Below, in pieces: positions 48,238-60,350 of a DNA stretch of 64,000 bases. Below the pieces are notes generated by a model. That model saw only the letters and a list, made by a program, of their open reading frames with translations, did no database searches and had not been told where the DNA came from. The stretch comes from Seiridium cupressi (Eukaryota; Ascomycota; Sordariomycetes; Amphisphaeriales; Sporocadaceae): contig JARVKI010000067.1 in the NCBI GenBank assembly GCA_036674765.1, positions 1 through 64,000 on the forward strand, written 5' to 3'. How positions within the stretch are numbered: the first letter of the stretch is position 1; the number at the start of each line of letters is the position of its first letter. The position numbers and the translations under genes are program-made.

Positions 48238-50260
48238 TTATTCGAGTCCAAGTTCTGCTGCAGTCAAATTGCATACAAGGCAGTCCGAGCCCCCAAAGCA
48301 GAACGGGGTGATAGGCAATTCGGGAATAGTGGGCATTTTTGGTCGGCCCAGACTCTCACCAAGAGAGCCAATCAGGGTCCCATCATCCAAGTCTACGGCC
48401 CATATCATGGTACTAGAATTAAGTGTGTTAACATGTGATTCTACAGAGTCTGCTGGTCGGAAGGGGACTTACCCGCCAAGGCACCTCGAGTTGGCATAAT
48501 TGACCTTTGTCGCCAGTGTCTCCACATTATCGTAGCTCACCCACTGGTCACCGTCCCAGGTGGCGATCATAACAGCGGCCTCCTCATCTAGAGTGACTGT
48601 CACGTCGGACGTGGTATTTATGATCTTGTTGATCTCAGAGGCTGACAACACGCCAGCAGTTCCTGTGCATTCGCCGGGTGCGGCGCCGGTGCCATCCTTG
48701 AATGGACAGCCGGCTGCGAGACAGTCGGAACTCTCCATGGTGAAACCTGTCATAGAGAATACTGCTTAGGACTCATGTAATCTTCAGGTTTGGATGAAGT
48801 TATGCTTACTGCGACCGTAGAAGCCTAGACCCAGGTTTACGCGCTCTGGGTTGATGTTATTTCTCCAGAGAAGCTCGAGGGCAAGGTTGATCTCAGTCAG
48901 GTTGGTGTGTGCGTAAGCGTAGGACCCAATAGAAGTAACATTACTGTCCCAGACACCATCTGTAAGTACGTATTAGCTCACCGCCAGCAAGTCGATTATA
49001 ATGAAACGAAAGCTTACGGATATCATAAGTCATGATGTTGAACCAGTCGCAGTAAGGTTCCAGGTCGACGATGTTGAAACCTTTCAGGTACCAGTAGGAT
49101 GCCGGCTTTGACATTCGGAATTAGCAAGATCTGCACGTATCCCATGGTTTCGAGATATCAGAGAACTTACGAGTGTAATGGATAATCCATATGATACACC
49201 CGTCTCATCCAAACGAGTTCGAATATTCTTGAGGAAAGACACATAGTTGTCATAGTCGGCTTCAACACCTCCGCGGTCTTCGGCATCTGGATATTCCCTG
49301 TGAAAGAACACTGCGTATAAGTATCTCGCTTATTAATTGGGAACATTAGGTGCGTGCTCACCAGTCAAGATCAACACCATCAAAGCCGTTGTTGGTGAGG
49401 AACGATACGAGTGACTCGAGAAATTCATCTTGAGCAGACTGAGACCCAGCCAAATCCGAAAACGTAGTCCGAGTGGAACCAGGATCATTGAAAGCCCAAC
49501 CTCCAATAGCAACCCAAACCTCTAAACCGGGACTGCGATCCTTGATAGCTGATACACGAGTATATAGCGTACCTGTGGTGTCATCCATAGGAGCCAAGCG
49601 GTAGGTATCGGGATCAATGAGCGAGAAGGCAAAGTTAATGTGTGTATAGTATCCTAAGGGGATGTCTTCCGGAGCCATGTCTACATATCCAAGCTGTCAG
49701 TAATTCCATGTTCCTCAGATGAACCATCGGATTTTGCGACTCACTTCCGCAGTCTCGTTGCCAATTCCAACCCTCATAGTATCCGACTGTGCGAGCATTG
49801 GAGCTGCCTGCGCTCACATCACACGAAGGCGAGATGACAGTCTCGCTGCCGCAGAAGTCGGACGTCGTGCCGCAGAACCCGTAGGCACTGCAGCATACGT
49901 CCAGAGGACAGGTAGAGGCATTGGAATACTGCAGGCCCCAGCCTGGGTCACATTCTGCCTTGTAATCACATTGCGATGTACAGTCGTCACCGCAAAAGTT
50001 GGGGCCAGTACCACAGATACCAATCCCCGTCGAGTTTCTGAAATTTCACATCTAGATTAGCTTCTCTTTTTGAACTTGAGTTAGCTATTTTGAGAATAAC
50101 GCTCTTACAGTGGTCCGCAGCAGCCAATATCACAGCCCTGCTTTGCGGTACACGTCGGATCGTCATCAGCAGTGACAAGTATAGCCGCATAGAGAGCGAA
50201 GGAACACAGGACGATTGTCCACGTCGATGAGGTTCGTCTCCCCGCGAAGGTTGTAGCCAT
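48238..50260 (-). CDS. Secreted GH18 chitinase with N-terminal Cys-rich chitin-binding region
   Basis: Endo- or exochitinase. Eight exons (introns 50108-50038, 49744-49681, 49361-49298, 49170-49106, 49017-48960, 48809-48747, 48472-48413) give 525 residues in a single frame. A signal peptide covers about 1-32. Cys-rich segments follow (CGTGPNFCGDDC and CCSAYGFCGTTSDFC, about 40-128), the latter typical of hevein-type chitin-binding modules. The GH18 barrel starts at RTVGYYEGWNW. The catalytic DxxDxDxE motif is complete at Asp249, Asp252, Asp254 and Glu256. It resembles subgroup C chitinases but lacks LysM modules of its own; those sit in the neighbouring gene. It probably remodels or attacks chitin walls. 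Confidence 0.92.
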
Positions 50261-51531
50261 GGTGCCGGCTTGTGACGAAAGCTCCCAGGTTTAGTGGTAT
50301 GAGAATGAGAGTAAGGGCCAACTCAAGGGAAGAGACAACGTAGGAGCCCAGAGAAGGAGAGAGGACACCGGCTCAACGTGTACTGACTTGACTAACAACA
50401 CTGAATAATGCCGTACCCTTAGGCCTTCTTCGCTCAGTTGATTAGTCGATATTCTATGATAACATCTCGGCAAGTCTCGCCCGAGGTACAATGACTCCAT
50501 TAGGGTACATGGTAATGGAACAGTACATCCCTGTGAGGACCCTATCGAGAACCCATGCGATCCTGCAAGGTCCCAATAGATGACTACAGGAACATCAGCT
50601 CATTTGCATGACGATTTGGCCCCCAGGTGGAGTATCAAATAGTCTCGCAGAATTCTTCAATGGAAACCTGGGAGCGTGCAAGGGTATAGAGACTCCAGCG
50701 CAAATCGGGCACACCCCGAGCGCCTTAAAGCGTAGCGCATCCAGGGCCCATCGAAAGTCCTGAAGGAATCCCTGTACCGGCTAGCACCCGCTGTGCCCTA
50801 TCCGTGCATAAATCCTAGCGCCATGTCGTGGCCCTTACATCCCCGCTGGAATCCCTGCTGGTCTGTCAATCTGTATGCATGTTTTAAGATTATTTGGATG
50901 ATGCTTAACAGTAACGTTATCAGGCCATTGGAATCCCCCCAGCCAGCGAAAACGGCGGACCTAAATTTAACCGCCAACCCGTTAGTGGATCGTTGCTGAT
51001 TCCCAGGGGTTCGGTTTCGCAAGTGTTGCCGAATTCGACGTGACTCTTCCACGCTATGCCACTTAAGCTATTGTCTCCGAGAGACTACCTAGGTACATTG
51101 TATACTCTGCAGTCGAAATGTTGACGGGGCCAATAACGCAGGAGTGCGGCGAAGCTGGCTGTCGCTGTCGATGTACCACTACCAAGCACCTTTTACAAGG
51201 CCTCTTACACAGTCAAACGACTGTTACCACTCCACTTAAGATACGTTGGCCACGCAATCCATCAGCAAGAGGATGGATGCAAATTTCGAATTCAGGTTCT
51301 GGACCATAAGCGGCTCGGAGCGGACGGAATTCTGATATCGAGGCTGTCAAAGCGAGCCACGATCGTTCTCGGCTGTTCACTCGCGGTGGGCGGTTGCAGG
51401 TCCGAGTATTTCGGATTATCCGAGACTGACCTTCACCATTTCCCATCTATCTGATCATCAACCCTGTGTGTGGTTTCGTTCCTTTCCTCTATATCTTACT
51501 CAGGGCCTTGGGAGAGAACACACAGCCAAAC
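50261..51531. promoter_or_regulatory. Divergent upstream region of chitinase and SGNH hydrolase
   Basis: 1.27 kb without a recognisable gene between two genes transcribed apart. No clear operator is seen. Confidence 0.45.
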
Positions 51532-53619
51532 ATGGCCAAGTTCCTCTCCGTGGCGTGCTTGGGCCTGCTAGGCCTTTGCGATGCGCTCATCATCCCCCGT
51601 CATCAACATCTCCACGGGCTCGTCGACCCCGCTGGCTTGGTCGATGTTGTCAATGCTACAAGCTCAGAGCCCTTGATCCTGAAGCGAGATGGGAATCCCG
51701 CAGACTTCAGTTGGATCAAGCGCTGGGCAGCGGTGGGAGATAGTTTCACCGCTGGGATTGGCGCCGGCTCAGCTATAGGAAGTGCTCTATATAGTGAGGC
51801 GGACTGGGAGTGCTCTCGGTATGACCGATCCTATGTCAAGGTCCTCAACAGGGCATTCGGGTCTACAGTTGACAATTTTCAATTCGTCGCTTGCTCGGGT
51901 GACAGGACGGAAGATATCTACACCCAAGTGCAGAACATGGATGGAGAGTTGGATTTGGTGGTGATGACTGCCGGTGGAAATGATCTCTGTCTGGTAAGTT
52001 TGATATTCGCCGTGGTACTATTGATAAAGGCACTAATCGAAGACATAGTCTGATATGATCAAAGCCTGTGTCTTTTTCAAATCCAGTGAAGATGATTGCG
52101 AAGCAGTCATCCAAACGGCACAAGATAATCTCGATAACATCTTGGGTGACAACATCAAGCAAGTACTGGAGGCCCTGAACGACAAGATGAACGATGATGG
52201 CATCGTTATCTATAACGGCTATGCCCAGTTCTTCAACACGGACAACGATGACGACTGTAATGGTCAAGACTGGACCATGATCCCGGTCTTGGGTCAAGCT
52301 CTCCCACTCACTCTGTCCCGCCGAAAGAAGTTCAACGATCTAGTCGTGCAGATCAACTCGGTCATCAAGAGCGCCGTCGAAGACATCGCTAGCGACTCGA
52401 ACATTCAATACAACATCGGATTTTCCAACTGGGACCCGTGGCCATACTCTGGAGTGTCAGGGCAATTCTGCGCCCCAGAGTCGACCGGCGACTATCCTGA
52501 TTCGTCCCAGTCTGACCTTCAATTTTTCAAACCATACACTGGCGACGGTGACGACAGTGAATTGAAGAGACGTAACGAAGCTGGTGAGATATCTGTCCCA
52601 CCTAAGCCATGGACCAAGAAGGACATCTACGACAGCAGTCTCATGAAGTCTCGCAACCCGCCCGCCGTAGCGCTCAAGAAGCTTGATCCTCGTGCACCCA
52701 GTCCACCCAACTGTCCAGGGGACAGCAGCTACATAAGCGTCCCCGTTCCTGACAACGTTGGCAAGAACTTCCATCCCAACGAACTGGGACATGTAACAAT
52801 TGCATCGTTCGCAGCCGCAGAACTGATGGATGTTCGAGCCAAGGTCCTCGGTGTGGACTCTCCGGAATGCGAGCCGGTCGATAAGTTCACGTGCTGGCAG
52901 ACTACCGGGCGACGTGCATATGCTTCACCCGACCGCATGAATGAGAATTACAAGTCATTTTGCAACAAAGACATGCAGCTTACTCTCCGGGGAGAATTGG
53001 GATGGATTGGATCTGCCACTTAGTAAGTTGCCGCGTTAACTCGTGACTTAACAGTGATAAAGCTGACAGAAGACCCCGCAGCCATAAAGGAACACCAGAC
53101 GAGCACGTTTTTGCTGTACAGCTCGAGGCTAGCGAGTCGCTCAAAGGGTCGGACGCTATTCGTGCAGAGTGTCTCGAGTCGTTCGATCGTCTCATCAACT
53201 CATGTGACGGCAATGACGCGGCGAATCCCATGGACTGGAAGTTTGGAGGTCAATGGACGCGTGGCAACAACGTCTGGGAGGTGACGGCCATGGCGGACTA
53301 CCGACCTTGGCCACCGGTGCAGAAAGCCGATGGTAAATGCAACGGCTGGTATCACGGTGTTTGGAGCAGTTATGAGATATACGGTGCTGGCTTTAGCACT
53401 TATGACTACGGCCAGCAGACGATTCTGCCCAACGTCAACAAGTGTGCTGGGGACTCGAGTCTCTGGAAATTCGAATACCTGAACCCTCCTAGCGAGGAGG
53501 GCTACGAGTGGAAGGTCAATTTTGATGACCTCATTTGGGTCAGAGCGAGATGCTTTTCCAACAACAAGGTTGTCAAAGCAGCAGGCGGCTGGACGAATGG
53601 TTGCGGTGGCAATGACTAA
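51532..53619 (+). CDS. Secreted SGNH/GDSL-type hydrolase with extra C-terminal domain
   Basis: Esterase or lipase. Introns 51994-52048 and 53023-53054 give 666 residues. A signal peptide (about 1-19) is followed by a propeptide with two KR sites (51-52, 63-64), the second just before the catalytic domain. Block I is VGDSFTAG with Ser71, the glycine/asparagine block is TAGGNDLC, and the terminal block is FHPNELGH with His396. After about residue 440 comes a Cys- and aromatic-rich region unlike a plain GDSL enzyme. The second intron is only 32 nt; without splicing it the protein would end at TAG 53021-53023. The frame stays open to TAA after the splice, and the extension looks coding. Confidence 0.8.
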
Positions 53620-54491
53620 CATTCTGCTGAGTGGATGCCAGAGCCATGTAAGAATAAAATGGGACCGCAGGTACCCTGCGGAACAAGCCGCGCATGAATG
53701 AAACCATCCTCTTGTCACTACTGGATAATCAAGATTAGAAGGTAGCTTCTTGTAAGTCTTCGATGAAGACTCCAACATCATGGCTGATCATTGCTTTAAA
53801 ATCGAGATTATTTCGAGATGTGTGAACGTTGGAACAACAACTTGCAAGACACTTCGCTACTAGGAGACAGCGACGAGGCCAGTTCAGCGACGCGGATGCC
53901 AGTTGACGATCATATGGTGGCCGCTTCATTTCTGGTGCCTCAACTGCCCCTACACCACCTGCACCTCACCCGCAGTCGAACCTGTCGCCGTAGATGCGGC
54001 TTCGAATATCTCAACGTTCAAGCACATCTTGCTAGCAAGAAATTACGAACCTCTAAGGAGTCGATTCTCTGCTCTCGAGGCCGAGAATGCTGCTCTACAA
54101 GAGTCGAACCGTGATATTCGACAAGACCTCAATAACGTCGACGGCGTGCTTGAAGATCTGTTCGCCATGCCGGGCTTAACAGAACAGGTGTATGAAAAAA
54201 TCTCCCAAATCTTCGATAGACTGACTGCTACGAGAAGGAAACTGCCGTAGTGGCCTCTCAGAGTGGTGTTAGAGCTTAGCTATTATACAAGGGCTGTCTC
54301 GGACTTGGAATGATATCAAAGGTCAAGGTCATCCCTTTAGGCTGATGGAATTCTTTCACTAGAGGATACCATCATCCGTCGAAGGACAGGCCTAGAAAGT
54401 CTGACCAACCTTTGGCTCACCGTTCGGTATACGTAAGGACTTTCCATGGTGTGGGCTCCGATATTTGAACAGAGTCGAATAGCATTCGTGA
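53620..54491. other. Mostly empty; possible gene fragment at 53864-54250 (+)
   Basis: A plus-strand frame open from 53864 to the stop at 54250 has no ATG, but it encodes a WCLNC..C pair resembling a zinc knuckle and then a predicted coiled coil (SALEAENAALQESNRDIRQD). It could be the last exon of an unrecognised gene or a remnant. The rest is blank. Confidence 0.35.
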
Positions 54492-55601
54492 TCACTCCCA
54501 GTATCGAGGCATGTCAATAATCCATCCACTCGGCAAATCATTGCCCGTCTCTCCAACCCAGTATCCGCGCTGCTTCCCAGACTGTTCCGCCTGTTCTGGC
54601 AAAGGCGAAATGGGACGCCAGATGCGTTGCCTTGGGTAATATCCTCCCTGCGGGTGGCGCTGCGCGACAGGACCGGGCTTCCAGCCAGGCAGCTGAAACT
54701 TGAGACCCTTGCCGATGCCAGTATGAAAATGAGCCTGGAATGCACTCGCTGGCAGCCCCACCTCCATCTCTCCCAAGCGCTCGCCGAAGCGCACGAGCAT
54801 CGCATCGATGGGCTGGAGCACGCGTTCCGTGTACAGCTGAAACCGTTCCTTGTTAGTAGCTGTATTAGGGGACCAGATCGCCAGGTTAGCGGCGAATCCG
54901 ATGTACAGCCTCTTCAATTTCGGTAGCTCCGTCGGGAGGAGGTCGAGAAGATGCTCAAGCTGCTTCAGTGGTACCGGACCAAAGTCCTGCAGCCTGAGGA
55001 ATCGTTGATCAAACACGAACTCGAAAGACGTGATAATAGATAAGTGTGGCACAGCAATGTAGTCGGGCATGGCCATATCCAAGGCCTCACTGCGAATGTG
55101 TATGGTATTGGTCGCATACAGCACCTCGACGCCTTCGATATACCTATTGCTCAGAGGTCATCGGATGGGTCTCAAGCGCAACGATCAGGGCGCGACTCAC
55201 GCTAGGCGACAGGACTGCAACCAACCGACGGCGCCGACGAGACTGTCTTGCGGCAATTGGGGCTGCTTGAGCAAGTGGTTCCGCGGAACGAGGTCGTCTA
55301 CGCACCAGTCGGTGGCCGGGTTGGTGACATCGCAGTCGTCGGAGCCCCGGTAGCAAGCGCATCCGTGCCGGCGTATCTCGCGCGACGCAAGAGGACTCCG
55401 CCCGGCTCCTGCAGGGTGGCGTGCGCTAATGATATTCGTTTGTATGTGCATAGTCCTGCCGCCGAAAGCCGCCGTCAGGATTTGCCTGCGCAGCTCTGGC
55501 GCAAGAACGGTGAAGAATGCGCTGTTCCCCGTGGCATGGTCGCCCGCCCCTGGCAGCGCTGTTTTAATCCGCTTGTCCTTGGAGGCCTGTGTTCCCATCA
55601 T
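54492..55601 (-). CDS. Hypothetical fungal protein, DUF7730-like
   Basis: Two exons joined over 55200-55144 give 350 residues. The N-terminal FFTVLAPELRRQIL segment recalls the F-box-like start of a very large family of Pezizomycotina proteins of unknown function. The GWLQSCR stretch and VLYATNTIHIRS, spanning the intron, are the usual conserved core. The centre carries the characteristic pair of short strands (PKLKRLYIGFAANL), and the tail is basic and aromatic. There is no signal peptide or membrane helix. Such genes occur in many copies in non-syntenic regions. I cannot assign a function. Confidence 0.72.
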
Positions 55602-55783
55602 AATTACCGCGCACGGGAATTACAAGACTGGAGAACAGGGATAAATGCAGATGACCTGAAAGAATGTGAAGCCCAAGAGTGTTGTTATCGTGTCGGCGAG
55701 AATCCAAGCTATTTCAGTTCGAGGAAGTCGTGTCCGAGGTGGATCACGGACACACTTCCCCACATATTTTGGTAAGAGATTAC

Positions 55784-55859
55784 AAAAGAATCTACAATAG
55801 AAATCAAGAAGAATATCTATACTAGAAATTAAAAAGAATATTCATGATACAAACTAAGA
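55784..55859 (+). repeat. Three diverged 25-bp direct repeats
   Basis: Units beginning AAGAATNT and containing a TA-A-A core follow one another with about 60-70% identity by eye, just downstream of a normal-composition region. Origin unknown. Confidence 0.5.
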
Positions 55860-56206
55860 AGAAGCTATATATTCGTAAAATTAGCGCGGCTTAGAACAGT
55901 GCACACGTTAATGCGCTGCAGTCGCTAAAAACGGCCCAACCATGGCTGCGGGTACCCTGGCGTGGCACGCTACTGCCACTAACAGAAAGCTTGAAGAACT
56001 GGTCCATGATTACCGAACGTTTTTCTGCAGATCAGAACTCTTATGGATCTAAATGCTCTCCCTACATTCATCTCTGACTTCAATGGTCAAAAATATATTG
56101 TGAAACTCGTCCTTTTAAGACGGTGTTGCGAGCTCACTTGCCCCATCGACAGTCTCGAAAGATGTCGCATGAGTGCATCGTACATTACAGACAGACTGTG
56201 AAACAA

Positions 56207-56220
56207 CCCCCCCCCCCCCC
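56207..56220. repeat. Short poly-C tract
   Basis: About 14 C in a row, followed by an ACACAC stretch. Simple-sequence DNA; length may be uncertain. Confidence 0.8.
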
Positions 56221-56722
56221 ACACACAAATGCTACTTTGATTGCTGGGCTAGTACTATAGAATACAATTACAGATCGCATTCCATTTCTTTGGTTTAGTG
56301 AGTTGTTTAGTTTTCTGTTTAGTTTCTCTTTTCCGGAATTTAGCTATAACGTAGTGAGTGATTGGGGACTACCCAGAATATAGCTACATGAAAACCTAGC
56401 CCGTGATGTTGCTCAAGATACCGTGCCATACCGGGTCAGTCTCTTCACAAATTAAGCTTTCCGTTTATCAATGGATCATGACTGACAGACTGCGTGGAAT
56501 GGCACTTTCAGACTTGGGCTTTGCAGTGCTACTATCTTCAACTATGCGGACCCAAATGGTCGAGCCAGTCAGCGTATCCAGGTCTAGCTCCTGCAAGGTT
56601 GTACAATAAGATCGATCTGTTTCATGAAAGTCAATTTAGAATGATCAAGTACAACTCTTAAACATATATGTTTTGGACGGAAGACCAGGGTAACACTCAG
56701 CCCAGTCCATCAAATTAATAAG

Positions 56723-57150
56723 ATGCGGTTCGAAGCTATCATTTCTCTCGCTATGTTTATTGCTGGTGCAGCAGCGAAGTCCTGGACAAGTAAATACAGT
56801 AGATTCAAACTCCAGTTGCGATATAATAAAGAAGATGGAGATGCGGATAACAAATGAGGAGATATCCCTAGCCCTCTATGTTGAGGCGCACTCCAGCCGT
56901 TTAATACACTCATGGTAACAGCGCTGTTACTCAATACACGCATGACAACGGTGCGGTCACCGACGAGCGAGGTGTCGAGTACACCCCTGCTGGACAAGTG
57001 AGATTCACGAATACAAGGTTGTACTTCCGTAGAAGGCATAAAGCAAAAAAATAAATAGTGGAGAGATATTGTAGAGGGTCGTTTTGCAACGAGCGAGCCA
57101 GCCGTCCAATACACTCATGACAATAGCACAGTCATTGACCGAATATCAAA
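56723..57150 (+). other. Possible small secreted peptide gene, degenerate, with repeated YTH-N motif
   Basis: An ATG at 56723 opens 22 residues with an excellent signal-peptide profile (MRFEAIISLAMFIAGAAA) and then a GTAAAT donor. Downstream, in a different frame, three related segments encode Y-T-H-(G/D)-N followed by a V-T/I-D stretch, at about 56908, 56935 and 57109. No splice choice I tried joins the signal peptide to these in frame without a stop. It may be a decayed small secreted protein gene or coincidence. Confidence 0.3.
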
Positions 57151-59957
57151 CTTCATAACACGCCATTGAATTAGTTTGTGGGAAGTGTGCTAGATTGCAC
57201 CTTTGGTGTGGCAATGTTAGTAGTTACAGATGTCTCCACGATTTATTTTCTGTCAGCCGAGAACAACGCTTTGTCCATGGAAGTATTGAAGCGTGCAATG
57301 GGTGCTGTGCTTTAACGATGCCTTTTGTTTGTGATCGCGTGAGCATACCCTTTTAGTATTACACGACACTATTATATCACTCCTTTTTGAAGATTTCTGA
57401 CGACCTCTGCGCCGGGACATCCTGATAATTACTAAACATTCACATATCTACTCGCACGGATGGTACGCAAGGACTATGCCGGGTCGAGGGCTAGTTGGGC
57501 CCAGATCCAGAGGGCTAGGTCCCGCGAGAAGTTACTGCGAGTTCCACCGGGTTTCTGGCCCATTCTCATAAAACCCATATCTGATGGAGTTCAGGGATGG
57601 GCGCCTCGAAGAAAAACGTCGAGTTTCATAAGACAGTCTTAAGATAGCATCCTATAAACTACGTCACATGCTGCAATGGGCTCGGTGTAAAAACAGTGAT
57701 GACAGTGATGACAGTCGATAGACTGACCAGCGACCGGGCACGTGAATTATACTTGAGAATGATGAGCTGCGAGTGAAGGCTAAGGATTGTACTCAGAATG
57801 AAACTCATATCGATAGGTATATAATGTGCAACTTATCCGACAATCACTCTTTGCTGTTTTTAACATACTCGCTGTTTCTCTGATTATTGACTATCTCTAT
57901 GCACTCTCATCATGAGTTTGACAATGATCGTCTGCTTAAAGTTCCGTGGGCTGATACTGGGAGCCATCGTAAGGCTCGCGACTTCATTGCTATCGGGTTC
58001 CAATACCACCAAGAGGAATAGATCGTCCAGCTTGTTGAAGAGATAATTTGCTTTGTGACGCAGATTAACCTTTTCGTCGCTCCTCTCCCGTGCAGCTGTA
58101 AGAGTTGGCTTACGAACAAGGACGGATGTTTCCAAGAGAGATATCTTGATTTTCCAAGCTTCGGCTCCGCCGTTACATTTGACCTTATTGGTTTCCAGAT
58201 AGGTTCTTGGAATCTATGCAAAGGTCGCGCTATCCTCAGACTCGGCTAAGATTCGCGCCTAGTTAGGTGCTACTCCGCGGGTAGGGCTCTTTGAAACAGC
58301 AGTAGTTAGACGGTCCGCAGAGCCCACAAAATAGCATAGCTGTCGGCACCTCTATCCACTTCTATAAGCTCGAGTACTTTGCAAATTCGCCGCATCATCT
58401 CCATGAATGCACCGTATTGAATGGTTCTGTCGAAAGTAGTAAATGGCGGATCTCACTTGCCCGTAGGACGTGGGCTGCATCGTGATCACGTTCCAGCTCA
58501 TTCAGCACAATTGTAATCCATAGCAGACCAGTCAAAACCCAGTGAGAATTCAGACGACTGTTCACAACTTTGACTGGGCTCCGCGATTTCCGAAAAAAAT
58601 ACGCTTTGTACTCTCCTTTGGAAGCAAACCAATCGTGTCGTCTTCTCATCCCGGAAAAACACCCTCAACATTGCTCGTATTGTATTAGATGAGGCTGCGG
58701 TCCCCGTGTCCAAGTCGATGGCAGCGTTAAACGAAAGGACTGTGAGGTAATTTTGAGCAGTTTCAAACAGACAAGGCTACTCGAGTTCTATCACTGTCTA
58801 TTCTCATGTGGTGCGGCAGGGTAGGTGTCACTTCTGCTAGGGCAATCGGAGGCAGTTGGAACAACGCATACCTAATATAATCCGCAGATTGACATTGGCA
58901 GTCGCATCGCGAGTATATTTAATGGAATCTCAATGGAATCCCTCCATCGAAGAGCATGCCCTTGTTCGGATCCACATCATTGGGCAGAAATAAGAGGTTG
59001 TAACTATTTGATTTTTGATGAAGGACTTGATGGAGAAGGTGATAAATCACCTGATAAATACTACTTATATGAGACTGACCGTTGACTTTTGTGTTTTCAG
59101 TACGTGACCGACATACAAGACAAGAAGAAGGATTTTATCAACATCCTATTGCCGTCAAGCTCTCCGGGATCCTGGAGACGTCTACAGGTATGCAACTATC
59201 CAATTGTCGCGATATCATGAAGTACGGGCGACTAATTTTAACTCTAGGAGTTGCGAGATTGGCTTTAATAGATATTATCATGTCCTGCTTCGCAATGGGA
59301 GATAAAGGATAGATTGCCACAGTCCTGCACCAAATGGATGATATGAGTTATTATTCTCCTGTGCTGAAAATGTTCATGTACCAAACATATTGACTGCTTT
59401 ATCAGCATAAACACTCAAAGCCATCTCGGAGACAGGTGGATACCAGGTGTAAATCCTCATCAAGAAGGGATGCTAGACATGGCTTAGAAATAACTTTGGC
59501 CATCTTGAATGATTCTCAACCATATCGCCTCTGATGCATGGCCAATTTCTGCCAGATGGCACGCCCTTGTAATTCGCATAAATGCGTTTCGTGTTTGAGA
59601 CCTTGGATTCCCACACCAAGGCTTCCCAGTTTGGTCGATATACACGGAGCAACATCTCGTCAAGATCTGAAGCCAACATGGCATGACTCGTAATAATCCC
59701 AGAAAGCAGAAGCAGAAGATAAACAATCCATTTAATTGGCCTAGAGCTATACCCAGAAACTCAAAACAAATCAAACACACCCATTGATCAAATTCATTGG
59801 CAGCAAACACCCTGATCCGCTATTTTCGTACACTCCTCAAACGAAAACGCACCTGCAGTGGCTGGTCTGGTTGACTGGCCGCAATTGGGGACACACATTC
59901 ATTCTCAATCGACCAGTACCGACACCTCCAGTACTGCACGCAGCATTACGTCGCGCA

Positions 59958-60350
59958 CTAGATAATGCAGAAGTCGCAGGGCAGCGGACACGGGACGCAG
60001 AAGCAGAAGCGGCCGGGACACATGCCGCCGCGATCACCGCCGCGGAGGCCCATCTGGGAGTCCTCGTGAGGACGCTCTGGGTCTTTTTGTCGGAGTCGGT
60101 CAGCTCAGCTCAGCTTTTACCGGGATTTCTTAAGACACCCGCCCGTCGCCAGGGTGGCGGCGACACAGCGGGAAAGGGAACAAAGATGGAGGGGAGAGGG
60201 AAACGTACTCATGGGTTGCGAAGCCATAGGCTGGAGCGAGATCTCTTCCATGTCCGACTGCGGCGACTGCACTCCCTGCTGGCGCTGCTCGTAGGCGGGA
60301 GGGGCGTCGGAGGCCTGGTTGGCGAGAGTCTCGGGTTGCGTGGGAGCCAT
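59958..60350 (-). CDS. Small protein with Pro/Gln-rich head and Cys-rich tail (88 aa)
   Basis: Two exons joined over a 126-nt intron (60208-60083) give 88 residues. The head is hydrophilic with an APPAYEQ motif, typical of ascomycete small PPxY-like proteins. The tail reads G-G-M-C-P-G-R-F-C-F-C then V-P-C-P-L-P-C-D-F-C-I-I, seven closely spaced Cys ending at the C-terminus. Similar tails occur in fungal cysteine-rich small proteins of the CYSTM kind, which may sit at membranes through lipidated or metal-bound Cys. There is no signal peptide. The single frame and good splice sites support a real gene; the function is unknown. Confidence 0.6.

Larger units (their letters stand above)
55602..59957. 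other. 4.3 kb without a confident gene; repeat remnants
   Basis: Short frames only. Items visible: three diverged 25-bp repeats (55784-55859), a C run near 56207, a small signal-peptide ORF with repeat remnants (56723-57150), a short TGATGACAG-type triplication near 57700, and unrecognised minus-strand frames at 58221-57884 and 58713-58395. It looks like old, partly decayed DNA. Confidence 0.5.

Noticed and set aside
57700..57715. TGATGACAG repeats as a CRISPR-like or regulatory array.
   Set aside because: Too short, no spacers, and in a eukaryotic genome; simple slippage.
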